Positions 16,268 to 27,379 of a stretch of 64,000 nucleotides of DNA are shown here, piece after piece. The notes under the pieces were generated by a model. That model saw only the letters and a list, made by a program, of their open reading frames with translations. It did no database searches and was not told where the DNA came from. The DNA is from Ligustrum vulgare (taxonomy: Eukaryota > Streptophyta > Magnoliopsida > Lamiales > Oleaceae). The stretch spans positions 51,326,124 to 51,390,123 of the forward strand of contig OY743169.1 in assembly GCA_963555705.1 (NCBI GenBank), written 5' to 3'. The position numbers were made by a program, and so were the translations under genes. The stretch's first letter is position 1; every line of letters begins with the position of its first letter.

Positions 16268-17600
16268 TAATTATTAAATGCATCGAGAAAACATGCAATT
16301 GGCACTAATATTTAATTTTGAGCAATGAGGCCATTCAACTTTATTTGGTGCTAATGTTATCAATCTATCTATCTTCATCAGTCTAACTATTGTAATATGT
16401 TGTCATGGATGCTAAACTAATAGAAGAATGACGTAGTCATTTGTTCGCCTAAACCGCAAGTACACGTTTGTATCGTTACAAGTAATTATGTGGATTAAAG
16501 TCCAAATATCATTCCATTATAGAATAATTTGTTAGGTTTTGATGTAATTGACAATCTCATAAAGAAAATGACTCATTTACAAAGTCATAATTAGAGTCAA
16601 GTATTGTAGTTGAGTTTGGTCTTAAGAAGATTAAAGAAGTATTCAAGAAGACTTATGGTGTAATTAGAAATCAAAGGAGAATCAAAACCCATAAGGATTA
16701 TGACTTAGGTTTTCAGTTAGAGGTTGAGACCCAATTATTTTATAGAAAACATTCGAATTTGGAAATTGTTATTTATGGAAAAAGTGTAACCCTTTGAGTT
16801 AGATTTTCAAAGCAGTTTGAATCACCTCAATTGGACATCAAGAGAGAAAGTTATGACCAAAAAGTCTAATGGTGGCTAGATTATCGCTCGAATAGTTTAG
16901 CTAGACCAAAGGCACTCGAATTGTGCTCTATAGGTGCTTTAGCAACCTTGCTGTTTGGAGAATTCACATTTCACGATTTTATCCTTTTTACGATCTCATA
17001 TGATTTCAAAAAAATTATATTATATAAACTCAAGTCCTATTTCATTAATCTAGGTGGTTGGTCATTATAATTTATAGATATTACGTTATATAAATCTCTT
17101 GATCCATCATTTGATTCCAAAGATCAATCAATACAATTTTTTGATTATTCAAGATTGACATTCATAAAATATCAAGCCCAAAATCCTTTACCAATAAGCT
17201 TTTAGAGATTTGGAGTTTAGGAGAGGTCCTTGGAGTTTCAGTTGAAGAAGAACAAAGTTCGTTATTTCCAATCCGCACGTGGCTAGAAAGTGCAAGAAGC
17301 AAAAGCGAAGAGGGTGTTCGATAATTTACAAGTTGGGGTCAGATTCAACTAAGGGGTTAGTAGTGTTTGAATCAATTTCTGTAAGTCATATATTTTCTAG
17401 TGGATTTTACAAGCACATTTGTCTGGATGTTATTTCCCTATAAAGTGTTCTTCAAGGTTTTTCCTTCTTAACCATATTTGGTGTTATTTACTTTCTTGTA
17501 ATTATTGAAAAATTAATTATTTGATTGCTACGCAATTTACTTTACTAACTTTCATCTGAATTTAATTTAATTTATGATTATGCACATTACACGTATTAAG
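16268..17600. other. Gene-free stretch, possible old LTR
   Basis: No gene is seen. 17190-17500 contains TTCTAGTGGATTTTACAAG and TACTTTCTTGTAATTATTG, which resemble the 3' part of some Copia LTRs. No partner repeat or primer-binding site confirms this. Confidence 0.3.
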
Positions 17601-17930
17601 CCCATCTAGGTGTAGTTGGATCAACACAAGTTATTTCATAATTAATCATAATCAATTTATCGTAATCCTATCTTCAAACCAAACTACTGTGGTTACCAAT
17701 TAATTGACTGAACAATTGAATTGAAAACTAAAATTTATACTACATCTTACGCAATCAACCCGTGAAGACACTTTGGAAGACTTACAAAATTAATTAGTTA
17801 GAAATTTCAATTTTCACGTAGATTAGTTTACATAAATTTAATTCAATATACTAGAGGCCCTCTTTATGCGTAACAACCGAATTAAACAATTTAACAAAGT
17901 GTTCTCTCTCGAGTAAAACTATCCATGTTT
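17600..17930. repeat. Left half of an old Athila-like LTR fragment
   Basis: The text up to the Tat insertion point (CTCTCTCGAGTAAAACTATCCATG) and the text after it (30161-30450, with GAGAGTATATCTCGATCTC and TTAACTCAATAAATCACC) together resemble the order of blocks in the 1.5-kb LTRs at 45076-46570 and 50923-52416 (CTCTCTCGAGTTTAAATC, GAGTATATCTCTATCTCTCG, TTAACTC...AACTCAATAAATCATG). The Tat element seems to have landed inside this older repeat. Confidence 0.45.
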
Positions 17931-17935
17931 GTATG

Positions 17936-18407
17936 TGATACATATACGAACAAGGAACGATCGATCACCAGGTCATGTTAATGATCACGATCAACGACAT
18001 GGGTTGAGATGATTGATTGGTTGACAATGCGAGATAATCACGCCACGGTTCCTGAAAGCTATCCATGGAAAGATAATCGTTATCCCTAAATTATAAGTGC
18101 TACCCATGGAAAGATAATCGTTATCCCTTAATTACAGACAATCTAACCTAAATTGATTATAATTCCCAATCTCATTGAGATTCTTATTTCCTAAAATCAA
18201 GGAAGGTTACACCTATAAATACCCCCCTTCTCCATGGTGTTCAGGTACACAATTTCTTCATAAACAAGCAATTATCATTACTTTTCTACAAATAATCCTT
18301 TTTACTGATTATCACGCCGGAGGTAAAACAGGGGGAAAGCCCCGTATTTTTCAGGTCAAGGAAGCTGATCAAGTTACGCCGGAGGGAGAAAAGTTCATTC
18401 CGCATCA
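17936..18407 (+). repeat. 5' LTR of the Tat element
   Basis: 472 bp, beginning TGATACATATAC and ending GCATCA. A TATA box (TATAAATA, about 18214) lies in its second half. It holds two copies of a 41-bp unit containing CCATGGAAAGATAATCG, where the 3' LTR has three. Confidence 0.88.
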
Positions 18408-18409
18408 TT

Positions 18410-18429
18410 TGGCGCCGTCTGTGGGAACG
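18410..18429 (+). promoter_or_regulatory. Tat primer-binding site
   Basis: TGGCGCCGTCTGTGGGAACG lies two bases after the LTR end. The TGGCGCC start, complementary to a tRNA 3' end with CCA, is the usual minus-strand primer site of plant gypsy elements. Confidence 0.85.
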
Positions 18430-18469
18430 ATTTCTTTTAAGGGTTTTTGACTCAATAAAAATTACAGTC

Positions 18470-20097
18470 ATGTCTCGGAGAAATACTCCTCGCACTACCA
18501 GAGAATAGGAGCCGGAAGCACCAGCGAATCAGGTTCCCAATGTTCCTTATGTCACACAGGAACAATTTCCGAATTTACAAGCGCAGATCCAGCAATTGGT
18601 AGATCATATCCAGGCCAATAATCAACAACAAAACATACCGCAGCGGCAGGAGGTACAGCAGGCCCAAAATCCCCAGCCCACAGCACCGGTGGACGATCAA
18701 CATGATCGAACTTCCAGTGTGTTTACTTCGCAAGCAACGCAGTCTTCACAAAGGGTGAGCACTCAACTGAATGACATTGTGTTGGAAGCCAGGTTGGATG
18801 CCCTTGATCGTATGTTAGATGAGGCACTGAAGAAAAAGACCACGCCACGGCTAGTGTTGATTAGCGAGGATCCTTTTACAACTGAAATCATGGCAGTCCC
18901 ACTACCAGAATCCTTCAAATCTACTCGTATCAAAAAATACGATGGAACGATAGATCCCATTGACCATCTGCGTACATTCCAGGACATGATACGTTTGCAT
19001 GGAATTCCAGATGCCATCGCATTTCGTGCATTCCCTCCCACTTTGAGAAAGGAAGCTAGAGACTGGTACGACACATTACCTCCACGATCGATCAAGTCCT
19101 TTTCGGAATTTGCAACAAAGTTCGTAGCTTTCTTTGCTAGCAGCTCTAGGCAAAAGAAAAGCGCAATTGGTTTGATGCAGGTTATCCAGCAGAAGGAGGA
19201 ATCATTAAGGGATTATGTAACTCACTTCAACCGGGCAGCTTTGGGAGTTAAAAATTTGCAAATGCCCTCGGTCATAACAACTATGATTAATGGACTACGC
19301 AACCATGGGTTCAAAACATCTTGTTAAAAAGGGCTCCGGAAATGATGATAGAACTTCTCCAGAGAAGCGAGAAATACATAGATTGTGAAGAAACGTTGAA
19401 TGTTACTAAAAGTTTCAAAGATCATGTTTCAAAAAATTCTAAAAGGAAAGGAGATAAGGGAAAGGAGCAAAGAGAATCCAGTCCAAATAAAAGAAGAGAT
19501 TATCATTTTAAGCCAAACGCAGGTTCAAACTCAAGTTCGAACGATTACACTCCTCTGAACGTGCCATGGGCAAAGTTGCTGATGGAAATAAAAAATCGAA
19601 AGGACTTACATTGGCCACGACCAATGACCGCACCCAATCATATGAGGGACAAATCCAAGTTTTGCGAATTTCATAAAGACCATGGACATCATACTGAACA
19701 CTGTAAGGTTCTAAGAGATGAGATTGAAAGATTAATTCAGCACAGATCTTTGAAAAATTATGTACTGGGCCAAGAAACAGAGAAAAATCCTGCTTCTGTA
19801 GGGGATAAAATGCGTGCGGGAATTATTAATGTTATTGCAGGAGGACTAGCTTCAGGTGGAGATTCGAGGAACGCCAGAAAGGGGTACACACGATCGGTAG
19901 ACTTGAATGCAATCAGTGCAAGATCTTACCCATCAATGGATATTGTGTTAAGTGAAGAGGATAAGAAAGGAGTAGCCTATCCTCACGATGATGCATTGGT
20001 CGTGGTTGGTGACATTGCGAATTACGATGTTAAGAAGATTCTTGTGGATGATGGTAGTGCCGCAAATGTAATGCTTATGAAGTTTTTAAAGCCTTGA
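18470..20097 (+). pseudogene. Tat gag and start of protease, broken
   Basis: The likely start is ATG 18470 (MSRRNTPRTTRE), interrupted by TAG at codon 13. The same frame then runs to 19327 with the capsid-like segment (IDHLRTFQDMIRLHGIPD, RDWYDTLPPRSIKSFSEF). A one-base slip near 19321 moves it to the frame 19321-20097, which holds the basic region and a CX2HX4HX4C knuckle (CEFHKDHGHHTEHC). The protease motif ILVDDGSAANVM is near its end. A second one-base slip near 20090 joins the following frame. Role: particle protein and protease of the retrotransposon; dead in this copy. Confidence 0.85.
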
Positions 20098-20627
20098 AAT
20101 TGCAGAAGGACGACCTGGGACCAGTGGCAACGCCGCTGCATGGATTTGGAGGCGTAACGGTGAAAGTGGAAGGATCGATTAACTTAACTATATGTGTGGG
20201 GTCGTATCCTACAACGAAGGCCATTCAGATGGAATTCTTGGTCGTAGACATAAAGATGGCTTACAATGCCATATATGGTCGACCTTTCCTACATGCCATC
20301 GAAGGAATAGCATCGTCCTACCATCAGAAAATCAAATTCCCGACAACCAGAGGAGTTGGAGAGATAAAGGGCAACCAGCACGACTTGAGAAAATGTTATT
20401 TGGAGAGCATGACAGTTATGGTGGTCGAAGATTTGAGAGAAGTTGTCTTGCCTCGTTTTGAGTCTACAGATGATATCTTTGAAAGGGAGATTGAGTCGAA
20501 TAAAGCAATTAGGGTCAGTAGTATGCTAACAGAAGATGAACTAAAGCAACTCGAAAATCTCGTCTGCTAAAAAGGAGCAGCCTTCGCTTGGAGTGTTGAA
20601 GAAATCAAAGGGATTCCGAGAGAAATT
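20094..20627 (+). pseudogene. Tat protease C-terminus and linker
   Basis: The frame from 20094 continues the protease (LQKDDLGPVATPLHGFGG, QMEFLVVDIKMAYNAIYGRP) and stops at a TAA at 20568-20570. The same frame resumes as KGAAFAWSVEEIKGIP and leads without shift into the RT, so the TAA is a nonsense change inside pol. Confidence 0.8.
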
Positions 20628-21515
20628 TTGCAAAATTATTTGAATGTGTTCCCTGAGTCAAAACCGGTAAAACAAAAAAGGAGACACTTTGCCTCCGAAC
20701 GACAGCTGATCATAAAGGAGGAAGTGGGGAAGCTATTAAAAGCTAAATTCATCAGAGAGGTTGAATATCCTAAGTGGTTGGCGAACATAGTCCTGGTCAA
20801 GAAGCCCAATGGTAAATGGAGAATGTGTATTGATTACACATATTTGAATCGAGCATGTCCAAAAGATTGTTACCCATTGCCTCGTATAAATGCATTGGTG
20901 GATACTACTGCAGGAATGGAGAGGATGATCTTTTTGGATGCTTTCTCCGGTTACCATCAAACTCGAATGGCGGAAAACGATGAGGAGAAAACCTCTTTTG
21001 TCATGGATGAAGGTACCTATTGTTATGTTTCGATGCATTTTGGTCTTAAAAATGCAGGTGCAACTTATCAAAGGATGGCCAACAAAGTGTTCGAAAAAGA
21101 AATTGGGAATTCAATAGAAGCCTATGTTGATGACATGGTTGTTCATAGTAGGAGATGTGAAGATAAAATAAACGACCTCAGACACATCTTCGATATGGCG
21201 ATAGCCCGAAAGTTGCGATTCAACTCAAAAAAGTGCATATTCTGGGTAAACGGAGGAAAATTCATGGGGTTCATGGTGTCGCAAAGAGGAATCGAGGCAA
21301 ACCCAGATAAGATTAAGGAAATTTTAGATATGGAAAGACCCCGGTGCATCAAAGACATGAAAAGGCTAATGGGAAGGACAGCAGCCCTCAATGGATTTAT
21401 GTCACGAGCAGTCGATCATTGTTCACCGATCTTTCAGGCTATACGAAAGGGTACAAACTTTGAATGGAACCAAGATTGGGAAGAAAGTTTGCAAAATTTG
21501 AAAAAGGTATTGTAG
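20628..21515 (+). pseudogene. Tat reverse transcriptase
   Basis: Gypsy-type RT with VKKPNGKWRMCIDYTYLN, YPLPRINALVD, FLDAFSGYHQ, SFVMDEGTYCYVSMHFGLKNA and the catalytic AYVDDMVVHS. It ends at a TAG (21513-21515) within LKKVL/TPPVLTRP. The next frame (21528 on) is in register, so only a nonsense codon separates RT from RNase H. Confidence 0.9.
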
Positions 21516-23549
21516 ACTCCTCCCGTATTGACACGACCTGTTGCAGGTGATCGACTTCGACTATATTTGGAAATTTCTGCTCATACGATCAGTACGGTTT
21601 TGACCAAGGAAGAGGAAGGGATCGAAAAACCAGTATATTATGTGAGCCACATGATGAAGGCCACAGAACAACGGTATTCTTTAGCCAAACAACTAACGTT
21701 AACATTGGTCATCGTAGGTAGAAAGCTACGGCCGTACTTCCAGTCCCACTCAATTACGGTAATGACCAATCAACCATTGAAGCAAATCCTCCATCGTCCT
21801 GAAACATCTGGTCGATTGGTTAAATGGGCAGTTGAATTGGGGGAGCATGATATTAATTATAAACCACGACCCGCGATAAAGGCACAGGTCTTGGTAGAGT
21901 TTATAGCTAAATTGACTCCAAAAGGACATAAAATGGGTGCTATGGAACATTGGAAAGTGTATGTGGATGGATCATCTAGTCAGAAGGGAGCTGGTGTAGG
22001 AGTATTGTTAGTATGTCCAGATGGAACACAGTTTGAATATGCAATACGATTGCTGTTCACTGCAACTAAAAATGAAGCTGAGTATGAAGCAATGATCGTG
22101 GGAATGGAGATGGTCATTCGAATGGGCGCATCATCAGTGATCATTTATAGCGACTCCCAACTTGTTGTGGGGCAGGTTTCGAGGAGCTTCGAAATAAAGA
22201 ATGATTGTATCTTCGAATATGTAATGAAAGTAAAGGACTTGCAAAGGAGATTTCAGCAGTGTCAAATTGAAAGAATCCCAACGGAATCGAATGTACATGC
22301 AGATCAATTGTCCAAATTCTCGAATTGGGAATCACTACCAACGAGTGTGAATGTGCGGGCTTTGTCGAAAACAAGCATATCGGTGGTCAATGTAATTAAT
22401 GTGCAAAACGGAACGTGGATGGATCCAATCAAAGCAAATCTCCTTCATGGATGGACGCCTGATAATCGAACGGAGGCCAGAAAGTTACGATTACAAGTAG
22501 CCAATTTTTGGTTGATAGAAGGGAAGCTATATAAGAAGGGAATCTCGATGCCATATTTAAAATGCATTACCGAAGAAGAGGGTCATCAGATACTGGAAGA
22601 AGTTCATTCGGGAGCTTGCGGAAATCACTTAGGAGGAAATATGCTGGGGTTTAAGACTCTAAGGAAGGGTTATTTTTGGCCCACTCTTAAGAGAGACGCT
22701 CGAGAATTTGTGAAACGATGTGAGGTTTTCCAGAAGCATGGAAATTTGATCCATGTACCAGCCGAAATGCAGCATGCAATATTTGGAGTTAGACCGTTCT
22801 ATCAATGGGGGCTTGATATAGTGGGACCACTTCCTGTAACCAGAGGTCAAAGAAAGTTCTTGTTAGTTGCAGTCGACTATTTTACTGAATGGGTCGAAGC
22901 AGAGGCTCTTGCTATCATATCTGCTCGAAAAGTCCAGGTTTTTGTATGGAGACAGATCATTTTCCGTTTTGGAATTCCATAGGTAATCGTCTCAGAAAAC
23001 GGAAGACAGTTTTATAACAGAGAGTTCATAAGCTTTTGTGCGAGCTATCACATTGAACTAAGGCTAGCTTAGGTATCGCATCCCCAGACGAATGGGCAAG
23101 TTGAAGTCACGAACAGGAGCATACTTTGGGATCTTAAGACAAGATTAAATGGAAGAGGAAGTGAATGGGCTGAAGAGTTGCCAAATGTTTTATGGGCTTA
23201 TAACACAACACCTAGAGAATCAACGCTGACAACACCGTACAAAATGTGCTTTGGATTAGAAGTCGTTATACCCCAAGAATATTCAGTTCCATCAACAAGG
23301 ATTTCAGTCGACCCAATTGATTTTGGATATCATAAATTTCAGCTGGATACGATCAATGAAGAAAGGGATGAAGCTGAAAGGAGAACGCTTAACCTCAAAC
23401 GAAAGTCACAACATGACCACGAGAGAAAGGTGAAACACAGGTCCTTTGAGAAGAATGACCTTGTACTTCGATCAGTTAAAGCGATAGGACATCGACCAAC
23501 AAAATTAGGACCAAAATAGGAAGGCCCCTTCCAGATTGATGAAGTGTTG
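21516..23549 (+). pseudogene. Tat dual RNase H and integrase (first part)
   Basis: First RNase H: YLEISAHTISTVLTKEEEG...PVYYVSH. Second RNase H: VYVDGSSSQKGAGVGV, NEAEYEAMIVGM, IIYSDSQLVVGQV. The integrase follows, with its zinc region (HLGGNMLGFKTLRKGYFWP, CEVFQKHG) and core residues D (GLDIVGP) and E (NGQVEVTNR). The central aspartate position reads VSENGRQF, so it is Glu. Stops occur in the same frame at 22980-22982, near 23070 and at 23517-23519. At least two are single transitions from the expected codon (CAG to TAG after GIP; TGG to TAG before EGPF). The frame is cut by the solo LTR at 23550 and resumes at 26515. Confidence 0.87.
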
Positions 23550-23723
23550 TGTAGCGTACCCGGTCCTCAAGGGCTGCCGGCCGTCAACTCATGGTCTTTC
23601 CACTCCCCCCTTGGTCGTCCTGGTCCTCAAGGGCTGCCAGCCTCGTTTCCAAGAAGTGGATTTTTGCCTTCCGCAAGGATCGAACCTTGTACCTAGGGGT
23701 TAAGTACAAAGATTCTTAAATCA

Positions 23724-23912
23724 GCCCTTGAGGACCAGGACGACCAAGGGGGGAGTGGAAAGACCATGAGTAGACGGCCGGCAGCCCTTGAGGACCGGGT
23801 ACGCTACAAAAAAAAGGCGCCTTTTTTTGTAGCGTACCCGGTCCTCAAGGGCTGCCGTCCGTCTACTCATGGTCTTTCCACTCCCCCCTTGGTCGTCCTG
23901 GTCCTCAAGGGC
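23724..23912. repeat. Near-perfect 190-bp palindrome in solo LTR 1
   Basis: The arms 23724-23818 and 23819-23912 are reverse complements with one mismatch and one A/T-run length difference. They meet at GGCGCC with no loop. A third, direct copy of the arm sequence is at 23550-23640, so the left edge of this LTR carries three copies: direct, inverted, direct. Each arm contains the block GTCCTCAAGGGCTGCC twice. Confidence 0.9.
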
Positions 23913-23924
23913 TGCCAACCTCGT

Positions 23925-24060
23925 TTCCAAGAAGTGGATTTTTGCCTTCCGCAGGAATCGAACCTTGTACCTAGGGGTTAAGTACAAAGATTCTTAAATC
24001 CCTGCTACCATAACGCCCTGGGTTCTGAACACCCGGGTGCGCCACTTCTTCGTCTCAAAA
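23925..24060 (-). other. tRNA/SINE-like segment with B box
   Basis: On the minus strand this segment has GGTTCGATTCC (a good pol III B box) preceded about 35 bases upstream by TGGTAGCAGGG, which loosely fits an A box. It does not fold as a normal tRNA by eye. A partial copy lies at about 23640-23720. I read it as a tRNA-derived repeat, not a functional tRNA gene. Confidence 0.35.
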
Positions 24061-24714
24061 TTGACTTTGAAGATAATAATTTAACGGAAAATAAATTTAA
24101 TTGAAATTCCATTTCACATAACTTTATAAAAATTGACTCAAACTGTCAAAATAGTTTAAACATGAAAAAATAACTTGAACGTAACATAATAAAAATAAGT
24201 TTATAATTTCAAATAAAACATTTCTAAAATCTCAATAATGGCCACCATCGCACGCCCCGCCGCCAACTCCGTCATCTGCAAATTTTATTTTGAAAAACGT
24301 GAGTATTTCATAGAAATACTCAGTAGACTCGCGCATAATAATCATTTAACATTATAAATAAAAACACATAATTATGATATTCAAGTCTCAGGTGTCTAAC
24401 GATCACCAGTATTCTCATGAACAAGTAAATAACATACAAGTTCAAGTCTCATGCATTTAAGCAAGTAAATTCTCGTAACATAGTCTCATGCTCAGAAAGC
24501 AAGTAATTCTCATGAACACAATCATACATGCTAAACTTATAATCCAAATAATTATTGATGCGCACTTTTGAAAAACGTAAATTTGTAGATTAGAGTCTAC
24601 CTTAACGAGTGTGGGTGAGCGGGAATGACTTAAATCTTTCAAATCTCGTTACGCCTCGTCTAGCCAATAAGTTACATTAATCTTTTGAAATTTACGGTTT
24701 AAAAATGATAATTT

Positions 24715-25262
24715 ACAGTTTGGGGACTGAAATTGATGATTTGAAAGTTGAGAGACTAAAATGAATATCTTTGAAAGGTGAGGGACTAAAATGAATACTT
24801 TGAAAGTTGAGGGACTAAAATGAAAAATTTGAAATTAGGGACTAAATTGATAAACCCGGAAAGTTCCTGACCAAATTATATTTTGGTCAAAACTCAGGGT
24901 CATATTATACTCAATTGAAGGTTGGGGACTGAAATGATCATTTTCAAAAATTGGGGCTAAAATAAGTAACTTTAAAACTGAAGGGGCTGAATTAAAACAT
25001 TTCAAGCTAAAAGGACTAGAATTAAACTGTTCAAAGCTTGAGGGACTGAAATAGCTGATTTTTAAAAACTTGGGACTAACAATATATTTTAAAAGTGCAG
25101 GACTGACTAGAAATATTTTTAAAACTCGATAGAGGCTAAAATAATATATTTTGAAACTTAGGACTTAATCACACAAATAAAAGTGAAAGGGACTGAAATA
25201 AAACATTTTAAAAATTATAAGGACTGAATTAAAAGGCTTTTAAAACACTGGGGACTAAAATG
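24715..25262. repeat. Degenerate GGGACTAAAATGA array in solo LTR 1
   Basis: About 15 imperfect units of 30-36 bp alternate GGGACTAAAATGA-like and TTTGAAAGTTGA-like blocks. The counterpart in solo LTR 2 lies at about 39480-39800. A CT microsatellite follows at about 25302-25323. Confidence 0.8.
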
Positions 25263-26514
25263 CAAGATCTCAAAAATCAAAATATAAACATCAAAACCAT
25301 TTTCTCTCTCTCTCTCTCTCTCTCCATTTTCGTTTCGTTAACAGAGAGAGAGAGGCATGAGAGGGGACGAGGAGCCAAACGGCCCATCTCCGCTGTGGGC
25401 TGCCGGTGTTCAGCCGGCGATGGCGCCACCGGAGCATGGCGGCGGTGGGTGTGGTGGGAGTGTGAGGAAAAAGAAAGGGAGAAGATATTTTGGACGATTT
25501 TGGAGCGATTTGGGGCTGGAACCGATGCTCGAGGTTGCGGTTTTGGGAGGTTTCCGGTGACATTAGTGTCCGGTGATTGAGGTACGTTTATGGGTTATGT
25601 CTATTCTTGGATTTTGGGTTTTAATTTGGGCTTGATTTTGGAAGTGGGCAGCAGTGGTGATTTTTTTCGAATTTGTGGAGGCGGCTTGAGCGATTTGTGC
25701 GTTGGTGTGGTGTCATTGTAATGGAGTGAGGGTGGCGGTGAAGGTGGTAGCTGCGGGTTTTTGATTTTGATTTTTGGATATATTTGGGGTGAGTTTGTTG
25801 GAGGAACACAAGCGGCCAGCGGTGTTTTGGGTAGTGGCAGTGGCCGGTCGAGGTGCTGATGATGATGATGATTCCAACTGGTGGTACTGTGGTGATTATG
25901 ATTTCAGTTGGCTATGGTGGTGAACATAGGGCAGTAGCGATTGACGTGGTGAAGATGGCTGTCGGTGGTGGATGCAGACAGTGGTGTTAGGCTCTGTGTT
26001 AGATTGGTTTTGGTTGGGATGCAGTATGTGTGTCTCAATCATGGAGGATGGTTGCCGTGAATATACTGAGAGAGATGAAAGTATACCTTGCTGGAGGTCG
26101 TTTGCGTGAATGCAAGAGATAGGGATCCAATTAATAGTTGATTTAGGTGTTAAACATGGTAGTTTAGGTTAAATCTTGATTTATGGAAAATTGTGAGAAT
26201 TTTGGAAGTGAATATGGTTGTGTAAGGAAATACTTGGAAAATAAGTTGTTGATTTAGTTGGGCCAAGAATGACTTATTGGGTTTTTAATATAATTAATAC
26301 TTGGGCTTTGAAAATAAACTGTGATATTGAAATATATTTGATAAAAATTAAAATTTGACTAAGTATTTGAATAAATTAAATTTTCCACTTAACTGGCTAG
26401 ACGAGCACGCGTTTAAAACTAAAATAACTAAATGATGGTCAAGGTCAAAGCGACACGCTTTTTAAAAATATTTATTTGAATAAAATCACGAAAATTCTCG
26501 GTCGCTACATGTTG

Positions 26515-26604
26515 GGTAATGGGGCATATGTGTTAAAATCAATGGATGGCACAGTACTAGCACGACCATGGAATATAGAACATTTGAAGAAATTTTTTCA
26601 GTAA
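26515..26604 (+). pseudogene. Tat integrase C-terminus (after the insertion)
   Basis: This continues the integrase tail (GNGAYVLKSMDGTVLARPWN, then IEHLKKFFQ) and ends at TAA 26602-26604. It is separated from the rest only by the nested solo LTR. Confidence 0.85.
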
Positions 26605-26689
26605 AAATAAGTTAGAGTTGCTTTGATGTAATTTTTCCTTCATGATCAATAAAGATGTTACTATTTCTCCAAAAAGAAAGAGATCTAAT

Positions 26690-27100
26690 CAAAAGCCTTC
26701 ACCACGAGCGAAGCGATCAAAAGCCTTCGTTACAAGAAAAGCAATCAAAAACCTTCACCACGAGCGAAGCAAAATAAAGCCTTCGCCAAGAGCGAAGTAA
26801 AATAAAGCCTTCGCCTCGAGCGAAGCGTTCAAAAGCCTTCGTTACAAGCGAAGCAATCAAAATCATTCGCAACGAGCGAAGCAAAATAAAGCCTTTGCCA
26901 CGAGCGAAGCAATCAAAATCCTTCGCCACGAGCGAAGCAAAATAAAGCCTTCACCACGAGCGAAGAAATCAAAATCCTTCGTTACAAGCGAAGCAATCAA
27001 AAGCCTTCGCCATGAGCAAAGCAATCAAAAGTCTTCGCCACGAGCGATGCAATCAAAATCCTTCGCCACGAGCGAAGCAAAATAAAACCTTTGCCCGAAA
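26690..27100. repeat. 28-bp tandem repeat, about 14 units, each a small hairpin
   Basis: The unit is roughly AAAGCCTTCGCCACGAGCGAAGC plus AATC or AAAAT. Within it CTTCGC pairs with GCGAAG across a CACGA loop. About 14 imperfect units run head to tail between the integrase stop and the antisense gene. Tandem arrays in this position are known from Tat-lineage elements. Confidence 0.9.
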
Positions 27101-27379
27101 AATAAAACTTATTCTGTTTGGGAACGCATTTACAAACACAGAGATTCATTAGATGTCAAAAGACAAAACGCTTCATTACAAAAAGTGGTTACAAAAGTTG
27201 AAAACCCCAGTTACCCTATCAAACTATTACAAAAGAAGGAATTTCTTTCAGTTGCCTTCATTCTCGGATTGGTTCGGAACATCTAGATCGGGATCATTTT
27301 CTTCTTCTTCTAGTGCCTCAGCATGGGCAAAATCTTCAAATTCGTCAAGGTTCACGGTATGGTGATCACGACTGAGCCA

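Larger units (their letters stand above)
23550..26509. mobile_element. Solo LTR 1 (TGTAGCG family) nested in Tat integrase
   Basis: 2960 bp starting TGTAGCG and ending CGCTACA, flanked by TGTTG duplications (23545-23549 and 26510-26514). Removing it rejoins the integrase phrase GPFQIDEVL with GNGAYVLKSMDGTV. There is no gag-pol. Shared blocks with 37996-41453 in the same order show one family: GTGAGTATTTCAT, GAAATACTCAGTAGACTC, GAGCGGGAATGACTT, a GGGACTAAAATGA array, a CT run, a GGTGG-rich part, TGGCTAGACGA. A large solo LTR, possibly of a Tekay/Del-like gypsy element, is the simplest reading; without pol this is inference. Confidence 0.8.

Noticed and set aside
18175..18450. Open frame beginning MRFLFPKIKEGYTYK, repeated at 29923-30156
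   Set aside because: It lies in both LTRs of the Tat element, covering the TATA box and RNA start region. Its duplication is explained by the LTRs, not by a gene pair.
23721..23987. Overlapping frames on both strands with similar protein text (RPAALEDRVRYKK)
   Set aside because: Their mirror similarity is produced by the palindrome, not by coding selection.
26690..27100. CRISPR-like look of the 28-bp repeats
   Set aside because: The units are directly adjacent without unique spacers, in a plant retrotransposon. It is an ordinary tandem array.
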